Shown piece after piece: positions 12,065-21,286 of a stretch of DNA of 64,000 nt. Under the pieces are notes generated by a model, which was given only the letters and a program-made list of their open reading frames with translations, ran no database searches and was not told the DNA's origin. The DNA is from Polytrichum commune (taxonomy: Eukaryota > Streptophyta > Polytrichopsida > Polytrichales > Polytrichaceae), in contig OX485805.1 in NCBI GenBank assembly GCA_950295325.1, forward strand, positions 4,400,501 through 4,464,500. The letters run 5' to 3'. Made by a program: the position numbers and the translations under genes. How positions within the stretch are numbered: position 1 is the stretch's first letter; each line of letters begins with the position of its first letter.

Positions 12065-13175
12065 GGGGTTGTTTACATCATGGACCATGAAGTTGTCCCG
12101 TGTTAACGGGCATTTTTCCATGGTCACACTTCATGGTAACATGTCCATGGTTCGACTAGCTCATTAGGTGTCGGTTGTGAGACGCATGTTGAGTGTGTAA
12201 AGATAAAGTTAGAGGGGGTAAGTAGACAAGATAGATTATGTGATAGGAGGTCTTCAATTCTAAAATGAGGCCTTTTGTAATCAACTAGGGTTTGAGTATA
12301 TTTGGATTTGTGCATGATTTATGGGCAATCCCAACCGCCAATATGATGTACACTAAATTGCAAAAGTCCAAACACACTTTGATATTAGATTATATATCAT
12401 AGCACACTCTAGCATAATACTTCAAAAATTCATAACTAATTCAAAATTGATAAATCAAAAATCAAAAGAAGTGATAGATTTTCATTTAGTTCCTCTACAT
12501 AGCCTATAGGCCAAATGCCAATGTACAAAAATCAAAAAATAAATCTCAAGATGTAGTCACCTATAATAGGGCAACATGCCTTGTTGTCCCCCTTGACCCT
12601 TTAGGGATATTGAACATGCTAGAATGGGTGTAAGAGCATGTTCGCACGTTATCAACACACACCACTAAAAACTCGTATTGCCAATTGACATGGGATTTCT
12701 AACAAAAGAGGCTTCCACACACTCTCAATACCACCATTTTATAGGGGCTCCCTCCCCTCTAAAGCCTTCTGCCTCTTAAACATTCCACTTTTAGTGGGGT
12801 GAGTTCCAAGTCCCCTATAAGAAATCCAACTACCAATACCTCACAATCATTGACCAAATAGAGTCTTAGCTTCAACTATTTCTATGTAAGGCCTTGCGTA
12901 TTGTAAGAAATTAATTTCGATCATGGGTGCGGACCCACAGTTCATGGAGCTCATATAGAGTGAACGTGTTAGTCATATAACAAGACCATTCCCCTCCAAA
13001 ATAATGTTACTTAATTTAGCACCCCTACGTAATTATGTTTGGTGTGCAACATGTGATCATGCCCTAAGTGTATATCCAACGTAACCCAATCTCATCACGA
13101 GGTACTCCTTAACACATGGCATCTAAGTTGGCATTACGTACGGTAGACGGGTCTCTAGTGACTCGTTCTCTTACT
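12065..13175. other. Intergenic with one MITE-end fragment
   Basis: Starts with ggggttgtttacatcatgg directly after the TTA at 12062. The complement of a matching end lies at 34843-34873, so 12065 is probably the left end of another Harbinger-like MITE whose right end is lost. The rest is AT-rich and without recognised features. Confidence 0.4.
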
Positions 13176-13179
13176 CAAG

Positions 13180-13945
13180 CTCCTAGATTTGATCGATATG
13201 TGGTTCGGTGAGGATCAAAGAGCCAAACATCACAACGACACATGCTCAAAACAGATTGAACCACGTCTTCATAGAAAAGTACCTACTCTACACTCAACAA
13301 CCACCAACGCAATTGGGAGGACGATCTATGTATCCAACTAAGAGAACAACCAAACATGCACTTCTGATAACCATGATTACAACAGGGGAGGTCCGATATT
13401 CAATCCAATTTTTGCACATGTTTCATCGTAGATCGGTTGGTGCAACACGGGGTTTTGTTGTGTAGATCTAAGGTAGAAATACCATAACCCATGAAAATGA
13501 GGTGATTCGCATTGAAGATTTGGTCTGACAATCATGAGATAATTTTCCAAGATAGACGAGAAGGATTCATGAAGAATGCAAGTTGTTTCATATTTTTCTA
13601 CCCTATACAAAAAAAAATGCTACAATTTTTCAAAATGAAAAGTTTGTCCAACTCACTAGATTCTCCCTACACCGAACACGGTAATCCGCATTTCCATACA
13701 AAACATCGCCTAAATCGGTTACCTCATGAGTACATTAACACTTGACTCCCATTGGCTACACTAAGTGTACACGCATTGAAGTTGCTGCCGAGCCATGATC
13801 GGTTTTAAAACTAGCACTTCACCATTATGACGACAGTCTAGTGCACAGCTAGAGGGTGGTTAACAGGTTATGGTATTTTATTTCTACCTTAATCGGTAGA
13901 AGCTGGGGAACATGAAAGACGAACCAAATAACACCGATAGAGGGA
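13180..13945 (+). repeat. Dispersed repeat L, copy 2, interrupted
   Basis: Matches 5526-5875 from tttgatcgatatgtggttcgg to gaaccaaataacacc, but is split at 13470 by the 419-bp element at 13471-13889. The uninterrupted copy reads straight across (aaatctaatcagtagaag at about 5803-5820), giving an empty-site comparison. Confidence 0.8.
13471..13889. mobile_element. MITE with TA target duplication, 419 bp
   Basis: The left end AGGTAGAAATACCATAACC matches the complement of the right end (AGGTAGAAATAAAATACCAT, with a 4-bp insertion). TA flanks both sides (13469-13470 and 13890-13891). The host repeat at about 5806 lacks it and has one TA. No transposase frame. A TA target suggests the Tc1/mariner class, but the terminus is not the common Stowaway CTCCCTCC, so the family is left open. 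Confidence 0.8.
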
Positions 13946-14120
13946 GGAGTTGTCGGTCGATCGGTAGGTCGGTCAGTAAGTTAGATAGGTAGGCTGTTGG
14001 TGTGGGGCTTTCCCAAACAACGTTCGCCAGGGAGCAGCTGCTAAGTTAACGCCACTCATGTGGCTGCCTCAATGCCCCTGCCGCCTCCCTTGGCTGTGTT
14101 CAAGCCACACCTGCTCGTGC

Positions 14121-15196
14121 TGCTTTGTCAAAGTGGGCGCTTCTCCCCTCCCACCATAGCCTGCTCCGCCTTAGTTACCTTACAATCCCCCAGTCTCACC
14201 AGGCGCACAAGCCTCTAGGTGAGGTAGACTTCGGGCACCACGGGTCTTGGCTTGGTGGTTAGGGTTCATGGCCCCCAATGAGGAGGTTGTGGGTTCTATT
14301 CCCCATGCCGGCGTGGTGCTCACCATCTTAGTCCACCCAACTATGGTGGGGGGTCCTTGGACCTTGTTGTATGGGTACCTCAAAGCCCTTTGGGGGGATA
14401 CCATGTCCGGTATCTTCAAGGCACTAGTGGCTAGCTAGGAACTAGTATAGTGTGTCACTATAGTGCCCATCCTCGAAAGGGGAGAGTAGTATTGTCTCAA
14501 TGTCCCCTTGTCCAGTGGGCATCGGTTCATTGACATTACGAACGGACACTTTATTCACGCTGGCCCCTTGCTAAAAATGGACCGGAGTTTCTATCTATCT
14601 ATCTGAGGTAGACTTCTAACTTAGTCGTGCACGACCCATCAGCTGGGACTAGTACCTCCCGATCTCCAGTAACTGAGGCCCGGTTCACATGGGTCCCAAG
14701 TCCCAAGTCACTTGAGGTCAATCCGTGCAATCTTAGCCGTTCAAGACATGGAAGTTGGGACTTACTATTTCACACGGGGTCCCAAGTCCTAAGTCCCAAG
14801 TCACTTGAGGTCAATTCGTGCAATCTCAGCAGTTGAGGGCATGGAAGTCGCACTTTGTCAAAGTGTTCTTCTCCCCTCCCACCATAACTTGCTCTGCCTT
14901 AATTACAATCCCCCAGTCTCACCAGGCGCACAAGCCTCTCAGTGAGGTAAACTTCTAGTCATGCAGGACACATCAGCTGGGACTACTACCTCCCGATCTC
15001 CAATAACTTAGGGCGAGTTTACACAGGTCCCAAGGCCCAAGTCACTTGAGGTCAATCCATGCAATCTCAGCCGTTGAGAGCATGGAAGTTGGGATTTATC
15101 ATTTCACACAGGTCCCATGCCCTAAGTCTCAAGTCACTTGAGGTCAAACTGTGCAATCTCAGCCGTTGAGAGCATGAAAGTTGGGATTTATCACTT
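14121..15196. repeat. Tandem duplication of a 346-bp segment, later interrupted by a SINE
   Basis: The segment starting tgctttgtcaaagtg at 14121 recurs at 14851 (cactttgtcaaagtg) with the same order of landmarks: cccctcccaccata, cagtctcaccaggcgcacaagcc, catcagctgggact, cctcccgatctcca, then the left terminus of a Harbinger-like MITE. Unit 1 contains the SINE at 14233-14604 and unit 2 does not, so the SINE inserted after the duplication. Confidence 0.85.
14233..14604 (+). mobile_element. tRNA-type SINE (family B), full length
   Basis: A Pol III A box (TGGCTTGGTGG, about 14248) and B box (GGTTCTATTCC, about 14292) are spaced as in a tRNA gene, followed by an unrelated body and a (CTAT)n tail ending at 14604. 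A perfect 12-bp target duplication, GAGGTAGACTTC, flanks it at 14221-14232 and 14605-14616. The paralogous empty site gaggtaaacttc lies at about 14945 in the neighbouring duplicated unit. Non-coding; it would depend on a LINE for movement. Confidence 0.92.
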
Positions 15197-15600
15197 CACA
15201 CGGGTCCCAAGTCCTAAGTCTCAAGTCACTTGAGGTCAATCTGTGCAATCTCAGTCGTTGAGGGCATGGAAGTTGGGACTTACCACTTCACACGGGGTCC
15301 CAAGCCCTGAGTCTCAAGTCACTTGAGGTCAATCTGTGCAATCTCAGCCGTTGAAGGCATGGAAGTTGGGACTTACCACTTCACACGGGGTTCCAATCCC
15401 TAAGTCCCAAGTCACTTGAGGTCAATCCGTGCAATCTCAGATGTTGAGGGCATGGAAGTTGGGGTTTACCATTTCACAAGGGGTCCCAAGTCCTAAGTCC
15501 CCAGTCACTTGAGGTCAATCAATGCAATCTCAACCGTTGGAAGCATGGAAGTTGGGACTTACCACTTCACACAGGTCCCAAGCCCTAAGTCTCAAGTATG
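14700..15600. repeat. Minisatellite, 92-93 bp units, eight copies
   Basis: The anchor cacttgaggtcaat occurs at 14709, 14802, 15043, 15135, 15227, 15320, 15413 and 15506. Spacing is 92-93 bp except for the 241-bp gap created by the segmental duplication. Each unit also contains gcaatctcagccgttgag and catggaagttggga, and starts with sequence from the MITE terminus (ggtcccaagtc). The array is therefore an expansion of the subterminal region of the Harbinger-like MITE. Confidence 0.9.
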
Positions 15601-15879
15601 GCATGGATGCCCCACATGGCAACACTTTTTTGGAGGTGAGGCTCGGGACTTGTGTTGGGAGTTGGGCTAAGCAAAAGCTAGACCCAACTCTCAAACACAA
15701 AGTACCATGAATATATTCACATAAAATATTCAATATCCGACTTTCTATGACAATTAACCATATTTTTAGGGTTTCTTGAGACTCAAAAATCGGGGCGTTG
15801 CCTCCATGTTGGGACTTGCTAACATGAGTGGGATTCGGGACTCGGGACTCGGGACTCGGGACCCCATGTGAACCGACCC
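15010..15879. mobile_element. PIF/Harbinger-type MITE with internal minisatellite, about 870 bp
   Basis: The left end GGGCGAGTTTACACAGGTCC follows TTA (15007-15009). The right end reads GGGTCGGTTCACATGGGGTC on the complement and precedes TTA (15880-15882). The family matches the compact 326-bp element at 26288-26613, including ggcatggatgc and cttgagactca segments inside, so the extra length is the 92-bp array. A duplicated left terminus lies at 14676 with a mutated TGA flank. Confidence 0.8.
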
Positions 15880-15882
15880 TTA

Positions 15883-16645
15883 CATTCATTAGGACTGTAC
15901 CCCAGCTGCTCCAGCGTCCGGCAAGAGCCTAAGGCTAATACAAATGCAGCCTACAAAATTTGTGACTTAGCCTATAAAATTTTGAAAGTGTAGGACAAAG
16001 ATCCTATGGACAATTTAAAAACATAGGATATCAACCTATGTGATAAAAAACATGTAGGAAATTTTGCCTACAAATTTTTTAAAAGAGAGGATTTTAGCCA
16101 TTCATCCTTCTTCAAATTGGGAAATTAGTTGGCCTGAGTACATATCTTTAGGCTATATCTTGTAGGAAGAGTAGAGGTTGAATCAAAAGATGGTGAGGAC
16201 TTTCACCCTTAAACTCATTTGAAGTTTAGCAACCTTTCATAACTTATAATCAACTCTTTAAAAAAAAGTTGGTTAATCCTTGCCCTTCAAACGTGGTGAA
16301 GGGCTTAGCCAGGTTCAATTCCTGCCAAGGATACCACTTAGTACTCAAATTTTGAATTTAAAGCCTACAACATTAAAAGATATGAAGGATTTTAACCTAC
16401 TAAAAATTAGTTTTGAAGGCAATTGGCGGATAACTTAAAAACTCAAAAGGTTTTCAACTTACAAAAATTTGATATTGTAGGATGCAACCTATGCCATGAG
16501 GGAAATAGCCTATGCCCTTTTAAAGAGGTAGGCAATTAACCTTAATAACTTCAAAAACTTTTCGGACGTTGAGCTGTTGCTACGGTGGTTCTTTCAATTG
16601 TCAATGCTGATAATTCCTACAACTTCCCCAGCCATTCAAACAGCT
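15883..16645. other. Intergenic, nothing recognised
   Basis: Low-complexity flavour: variants of tagcctataaaattt, acctatg and ggattttagcc recur irregularly on both strands, as in an old decayed repeat. No gene. Confidence 0.4.
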
Positions 16646-16649
16646 TTGT

Positions 16650-16672
16650 ATTCATTCATTCATTCATTCATT
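16650..16672. repeat. (ATTC)n microsatellite
   Basis: Five to six perfect attc units. Confidence 0.9.
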
Positions 16673-16724
16673 CCAGCACTGCCAAGTGATGAACCAACCT
16701 CATGATGTTAAGTCGTGAACCAAG

Positions 16725-17107
16725 CTACACGAAATATGATATTCAATGTCATATGGTATTTTATGTCACAATGGCAACTTTTCATATGACACTTCTTATG
16801 GCGTAACTGAACAAATATTGTCGCAGATGATGGATGAGTTCATCCATCAGCCCCAAACCCTACCTTCTCTTGTTAGCAACTTGTGATGAAATGTTGTCAT
16901 GGACGATTGGAATTTGGATGAACAACCACTTGGTAGGTGACAGGAATTGCACCACTGCAAATCTATAACCCCCCCACCTTTTTTACAAGGAATGACAAAT
17001 AGTGTTGGGTTGACGTTTTAGTGTTGGTGACACTATACCCGTGGTTTAGGATTAGTATTGAGCAAGGCAATTAGAATTGGTGACACTAAATAACATATTT
17101 AGTGTAG
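16725..17107 (+). mobile_element. MITE family B, copy 1
   Basis: Ends in gacactaaataacatatttagtgta. Interior landmarks (catatggtattttatgtcac, tcatggacgattgg, acaaggaatgacaa, attagtattgagcaa, gaattggtgacactaaa) are shared with copies at 17134-18063, 25060-25402, 46109-46460 (inverted) and 63650-64000. The termini are near-palindromic forms of tacactaaatat...atatttagtgtc. No transposase. Confidence 0.75.
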
Positions 17108-17177
17108 CTTCCGTAGCCATGTACTAAGAATACTACACTGAATGTTTTGGACTACTTAGTGTCGTCATAATATGGTA

Positions 17178-17700
17178 ATGCCCCCTTCCCACCTGACTTT
17201 AGCTAAGACTAAAAGTTGGTCCTAACAACCCGGCCTTCACACCATCGACATTATCTGGTGCTGAGCCTAGTTGGCAAATGATGTGGCATGGTTTAAAAGT
17301 GGAGGTTTTAAGCCTCAAGCACCGACCCTCCCATCGGTACCTAAACATGAGGCAAGAATATAGGAGCTTTAAAAGTGTTGCCTCCCACCCTTGTGATTAG
17401 TTGCTTTTTAGTCTTAGCTATGAGGGCACGAGGAGCTCCATTAACAAAAATCGATGGTAAGATAGGTGAGTAGTAAGGCATTTGGGGATGGGACAAAAAC
17501 TACCCAACATTCATTGCTTGGTAGATAAAACCATGAACATGTGTAAAAAGTACTTAACTAAAACCTACTTGAAAATCTCCGGAGCAAGTTCTTGTAGGTG
17601 CAATGGGATAGCCGAATGCCTCTGCTATAACCAAAGGAGCTTTACCCGGTTTTTAGGAAATACTTTGGGTCTTAGCTAAAGTCAGGTGGGAAGGGGGCAT
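17178..17700. mobile_element. MITE with TA target duplication, 523 bp
   Basis: Terminal inverted repeats of about 33 bp: ATGCCCCCTTCCCACCTGAC at the left continues into tttagctaagac, with the exact complement at the right end. TA flanks at 17176-17177 and 17701-17702. It splits a family-B MITE at a point that is continuous in the 25060 copy (ctatggtaac). Open frames inside are short and unlike any transposase. Confidence 0.88.
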
Positions 17701-17913
17701 TAAGACACTTCTTATGCATGAGTTTACAAGCACCATCATCCCGACTGTACAAATATGGTATGTTCCGCATCCTAACATTTTTTGTAATAAACTGTTATCA
17801 TGGATGATTGAAATTGTGGATGAAAAATCACTTTATTGTAAATCTATAGTGCCCAAATGTGTTCATAAGGAATGATGTTTAGTGTTATATTTACAATTAA
17901 TGCTGGTGATATT

Positions 17914-17985
17914 CACTAGTATAAAACTATGCCCCAAAACACCGATTTCGGCTACGGTTCTTTTTGGCATAGTTTTCTACTAGTG
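17914..17985. mobile_element. Mini CACTA-type MITE, 72 bp
   Basis: Ends CACTAGTATAAAACTATGCC and its near complement ggcatagttttctactagtg. The flanks att/ata are a possible decayed 3-bp duplication. Nested in family-B copy 2, where related copies read continuously (ggtgacattacac). Confidence 0.85.
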
Positions 17986-18099
17986 ATAATACGACCGGTT
18001 TACAATTAGTATTGAGCAAGATGAACCATAGAATTGGTGACACTACATACAATACTTAGTGTATTGTTGTACAATACCTATGATTAGAGTAATTTCATT

Positions 18100-19140
18100 G
18101 TGACAAGTCCGGGGAGGTTACATCAAGGTTTTACCTAAATATATTACTCTTCTTGAGCGAAAGTTGGTGGTGTCTACATATCAACCACTACTGAAACGAA
18201 TAATAAATAATGGCTCAAAGAATTCAACTGAGTCCAAGTCCCACAAAGGCATGCAGGGTCAAGATTTGCACCCATCACACCCCAAAATGTCCAAAATCAC
18301 AACCCCAAATTATACATCAATGAACGGGGAGAACCGACCGCTAGTCATAGATGAATTGTTTGAATTTGAGAAATAACAAAGCTGAAGTTCAAGACTTCAA
18401 AACAATTACCGATCATTTTAGAGGACTTTATGGAATATATATACACTTCAAATTAATAAAGAAAAACTAACATATCGTCGCATGTAACCGGTTGGACAGT
18501 TGGACTTGGGAACACTAAATTTTTAACAAATTATACCAGAAAATCCTCCCCGGACACTAATATACATGATGCATATTTGACGGGTAGTGAAGGGCATGTG
18601 ACGGGTATCTGACGGGTGCAAATCTCAAAACTGCATAGAGATGCTTGTTGTATTGAAGCAGGGTGCAACAAGTGACTCATGTTGTGAACTTGCTAGACTT
18701 GTTATAATCACAGTTGTGGTTGGGATTAAATTCAAAGTGACAGAAAAGCCCACCTCCACGAAATGTTATGATAAGATTTGATCTAAATATATCATTATTC
18801 TAAAGCAAAAGGGTGGCTTTCTTTTACGAGTCAACCACTACTTAGAGTATAAATAAACAATGGACCCTTAAAATAATTCAAGTATATGTTGTATTTATTG
18901 AACTTGCTAGACTGTTGTGATTGCGGTTGTGGCTGTGGTTAGTATTAATGTCAATTGTGACAGAAGTACGTCAACCCACCTCCAGGAAAGTTCCAGTCGC
19001 AAAGTTTGACCTAAATATACAGCCTTATTCTAACTTGAAAAAGTGGTGTTTTCGTATCACACACCGGCTTAAAGTATATAAAGAGCGGACATTCAAATGA
19101 TGCAACTCCCACAAAGGTGCATGGCTGGCTTTAGATGCAA
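18100..19140 (+). repeat. Three diverged direct copies of a TATA-containing segment
   Basis: Shared order: gtgacagaa/gtgacaag, cacctccaggaaag, gacctaaatatat, ttattctaaa-aaag-gtgg, tatcaaccacta, agtatataaata, cccacaaaggtgcatg. Anchors (cctaaatatat) lie at about 18136, 18782 and 19012. They could be LTR-derived promoter segments of an old retroelement; no LTR ends are clear. A family-D element separates copies 1 and 2. Confidence 0.6.
18318..18556 (+). mobile_element. MITE-like repeat family D
   Basis: Runs from atgaacggggagaacc to aaatcctccccggac. It contains ttgaatttgagaaataac, agttcaagacttc, agaggactttatggaatat and atgtaaccggttgg. Homologues: 26833 and 34959 (inverted), 35762, 36178, 37126 (inverted, split), 41107, 41990 and 63373. 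The ends share inverted cggggag motifs, so a MITE origin is likely. Non-coding. Confidence 0.7.
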
Positions 19141-19400
19141 AGGTGTGACTGCATTAACTTGAGCCTGCTTTCATCATTTAAAGTTGTATAGTTTATCTCA
19201 ACTGTGGGAACATCTACACTGTATTATGGTGTTTGGTGTCATGTGCACTATTTGCGAAGGGCCTAAACTAGATGCCTAGAGGTCTCAAAATGTCGCATTC
19301 GTTAATTGTCAATCTTATACTATCCGTCAACATAAGTAAATTTGCTGAGTGAAAGAAATAAAAATTATGATATTTAGTGTAGCACATTGGGATACTTGAG
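19141..19400. other. Spacer, nothing recognised
   Basis: A segment near 19230-19290 (tatttgcgaagggcctaaactagatgcctagaggt) resembles 33940-33985, so it is part of an old dispersed repeat. Confidence 0.4.
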
Positions 19401-19449
19401 ATGATGATTTTGCGTTTCAGTATGCAAGAGGAAGATATTCTTGAGCATA

Positions 19450-20173
19450 CAGTCCACCCTCTATAAATGTTACACCTATAAGTGTTAAACCTCTCTAAAT
19501 GTTAACTTTCTTCTACTCCCCACATATTGCACACTATAAATGTTAAACGTGTTAACTGTTAACAAAAGGGTACTCCCTTCTTTGTAAATTTGACTCTATA
19601 AATGTTAACGAATGAAATACAACCATAATATGGATGATAAAAACTACACATCCAGTTACATTCCTCTCTCTCTCACCATGCGTTAGGGATGTATGGGATG
19701 TATGGGATGTTTTAGGCTCTATTGGTGGGACTTTTGATGTCTCAGATGATGATTGTCAGGGAGAGGAGTGTGAGGTGAAACCCATTCCATCTTATAGTGA
19801 CTTGCAATCTAGTTTGGATACCATTAGAAGGTACATGGAATCACGTTCATGTGATGTGTCCAAGTATGTGGGTTTGTTGGTGCAGATTGAGAAATATTTG
19901 CAAGTTGTGCATACAGATGAATCTCACCAAAGAACCATTGATTCATACTTCACCCGTGATTTGTAAACTTGATATTGAATAAAGTTTTGATTGGGTTTGC
20001 AATTTTATGAATGGTATTCTCTCACAAGGACTCTTCACAGTTGCTTATATTTATAAATGTTAAGATTTGTATATTGCTCAAAAAAGTAATTTTATAATTG
20101 TTAACAGTTAACACCTCTATAAGTGTTAACTTTGATCCACTCCCGAGGGTTAACATTTATAGAGGGTAGACTG
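19450..20173 (+). mobile_element. pogo-like (Tc1/mariner class) DNA transposon, 724 bp, deleted
   Basis: Terminal inverted repeats start CAGTCCACCCTCTATAAATG and, from the right end, CAGTCTACCCTCTATAAATG, followed by gttaac. The element sits between TA dinucleotides (19448-19449 and 20174-20175). CAGT...CTCTATAA ends with a TA target are typical of the pogo/Tigger group. An interior frame encodes a transposase C-terminus. The related empty site ttgagcatactaatg is at 21273-21286. Too short to be autonomous. Confidence 0.9.
19634..19966 (+). pseudogene. pogo-like transposase, C-terminal fragment
   Basis: An open frame of 110 codons; the first part (about 35 residues) is probably not native. 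The remainder has an acidic stretch (SDDDCQGEECE), then PSYSDLQSSLDTIRRYMES, then a second amphipathic helix (LLVQIEKYLQVV), and ends QRTIDSYF. This arrangement, paired short helices with leucines followed by a terminal Q-x-TI-x-x-[FY]F motif, is the tail of pogo/Tigger/jerky-type transposases. The helix-turn-helix DNA-binding and DDE catalytic parts are absent, so the product cannot transpose DNA alone. Whether it is expressed is unknown. Assignment rests on motif recognition, not a database search. Confidence 0.7.
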
Positions 20174-20205
20174 TACTAATGCCAAGTGTCATCGTGTACA
20201 CTTTA

Positions 20206-20700
20206 GGGTTGCTTCACACTATGGTTGAAGGTCGAGAGGTTGTCGCTCTCCACAATGCCTGCATGGCAATACCTTTTGACCAAGGCAACCGACTCTCGAA
20301 GGAAGTTTGGGTTGGACAATAATGGAAATCCAAACTATTGTCGAGAGGCCGTCAGATTTTTCGTTTAAAAAATAAAAAACTAACAAGATCTTGGCCATTA
20401 GATTTGAGGGGTTGTTTTGGGTAGGGAATAAAGTGGGATGCTCCTTCTTTCTTTGGACTTTGGGCTTGGCCTTTGGAGGCTTCACACTATGACCATCCAA
20501 GTCAAGAGGCCGTAGGAGTTCATGCCCAAAGGTTTGGACTTTGGGCTTGACCTTTGGAGGCTTCACGCTATGCCTGGCCAAAGGCTCCAATTCCTATATT
20601 TTATTGGCTATTTGCAGCCCAATTATGTGGACCTTCAACAAAGTTTGGCCATTCAATCCCATGGCCTCTCGACTTGGACGGCCATAGTGTGAAGCGGCCC
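20206..20700. mobile_element. PIF/Harbinger-type MITE, 495 bp
   Basis: The left end GGGTTGCTTCACACTATGG and the complement of the right end, GGGCCGCTTCACACTATGG, form terminal inverted repeats. TTA flanks on both sides (20203-20205 and 20701-20703). Internal repeats of ctttggaggcttcacactatg/ctttggaggcttcacgctatg show partial internal duplication. The paralogous empty site is at about 22700 (gtacactttgatcatcttg). Confidence 0.9.
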
Positions 20701-20894
20701 TTAGTCAACTTGTAGACCATTGTGTAACATAAGCATGCACCCAATAACATTATTGAACATACTCATCCTAAGATATACTATTTATTGAGAATGTAATATC
20801 ATACCGAGCAAGATCATATATGTTCTATAATGTCCAAACAACCTATTGAACGTTTATTAATAAAACTTGAACTCCTTCCATCGTTGAAAGTAAG

Positions 20895-21165
20895 TCAGGG
20901 CCACTTCACACACAAGCCAAGAGCCACGACCATGAAATTATGATAGCCCAAAAGAAAGTGTCCAAAGGCCGTCCCAACACACCTCCAAAATCGTGTATTG
21001 TGGTCACAAACCGTCAAGTGTAGTGTGAAGTCATATGTGACCGGGACCTCAACCGAATGTTATTACAATGAATTTCTATTCATGCGGGTCCTCACACATG
21101 ATAAAATAGAATAAACTAACGGTTGTGAGTGTTCAGAATGACATGGTCTCCCGGTTTTGTGTTAG
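20895..21165 (+). repeat. Dispersed repeat J, copy 1 (Harbinger-like terminus)
   Basis: Starts GGGCCACTTCACACACAAGC after TCA. Collinear with 34192-34462 through ccaaaggccgtcccaa, acacctccaaaatc, gaatttctattcatgcgggtcc and atggtctcccggttttgtg. The right boundary is uncertain; an inner terminus at 21048 (gaccgggacc|tca) would give matching TCA flanks. Confidence 0.65.
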
Positions 21166-21174
21166 GCCTTCAAA

Positions 21175-21286
21175 TGATGGTTTTGCGTTTCAGTATGCAA
21201 GGGGGAGATATTTGAGCATATTAATGGCAAGTATCATGTATTTATAATTTAGTATGCAAGAGGAAGATGTCTTGAGCATACTAATG
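21175..21286 (+). repeat. Host retroelement remnant H, copy 2, left part
   Basis: Has gcgtttcagtatgcaag and a 58-bp internal duplication of the agtatgcaag...ttgagcata segment. Continues at 22674 after the solo LTR. The two agcata-taatg junctions here serve as empty sites for the pogo element of copy 1. Confidence 0.75.

Larger units (their letters stand above)
17134..18063 (+). mobile_element. MITE family B, copy 2, with two nested insertions
   Basis: Starts tacactgaatgttttggac and ends cactacatacaatacttagtgta. It is interrupted by a TA-target MITE (17178-17700) and a mini CACTA MITE (17914-17985). Removing these leaves a copy collinear with the intact 25060-25402 element. Confidence 0.75.
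19403..20890 (+). repeat. Host retroelement remnant H, copy 1, with two insertions
   Basis: Contains gcgtttcagtatgcaagagg, a purine tract (gaggaagat) like an LTR-retrotransposon polypurine tract, then tgagcatactaatgccaag and an AT-rich tail to ttgaactcctt. Copy 2 is split over 21175-21286 and 22674-22885. In copy 1 a pogo-like element (19450-20173) and a Harbinger MITE (20206-20700) interrupt sequence that is continuous in copy 2. The LTR assignment is inference. Confidence 0.65.

Noticed and set aside
14700-15600. Regularly spaced repeats resembling a CRISPR array
   Set aside because: The 92-93-bp units are similar along their whole length, with no unique spacers, and belong to a MITE in a plant nuclear genome.
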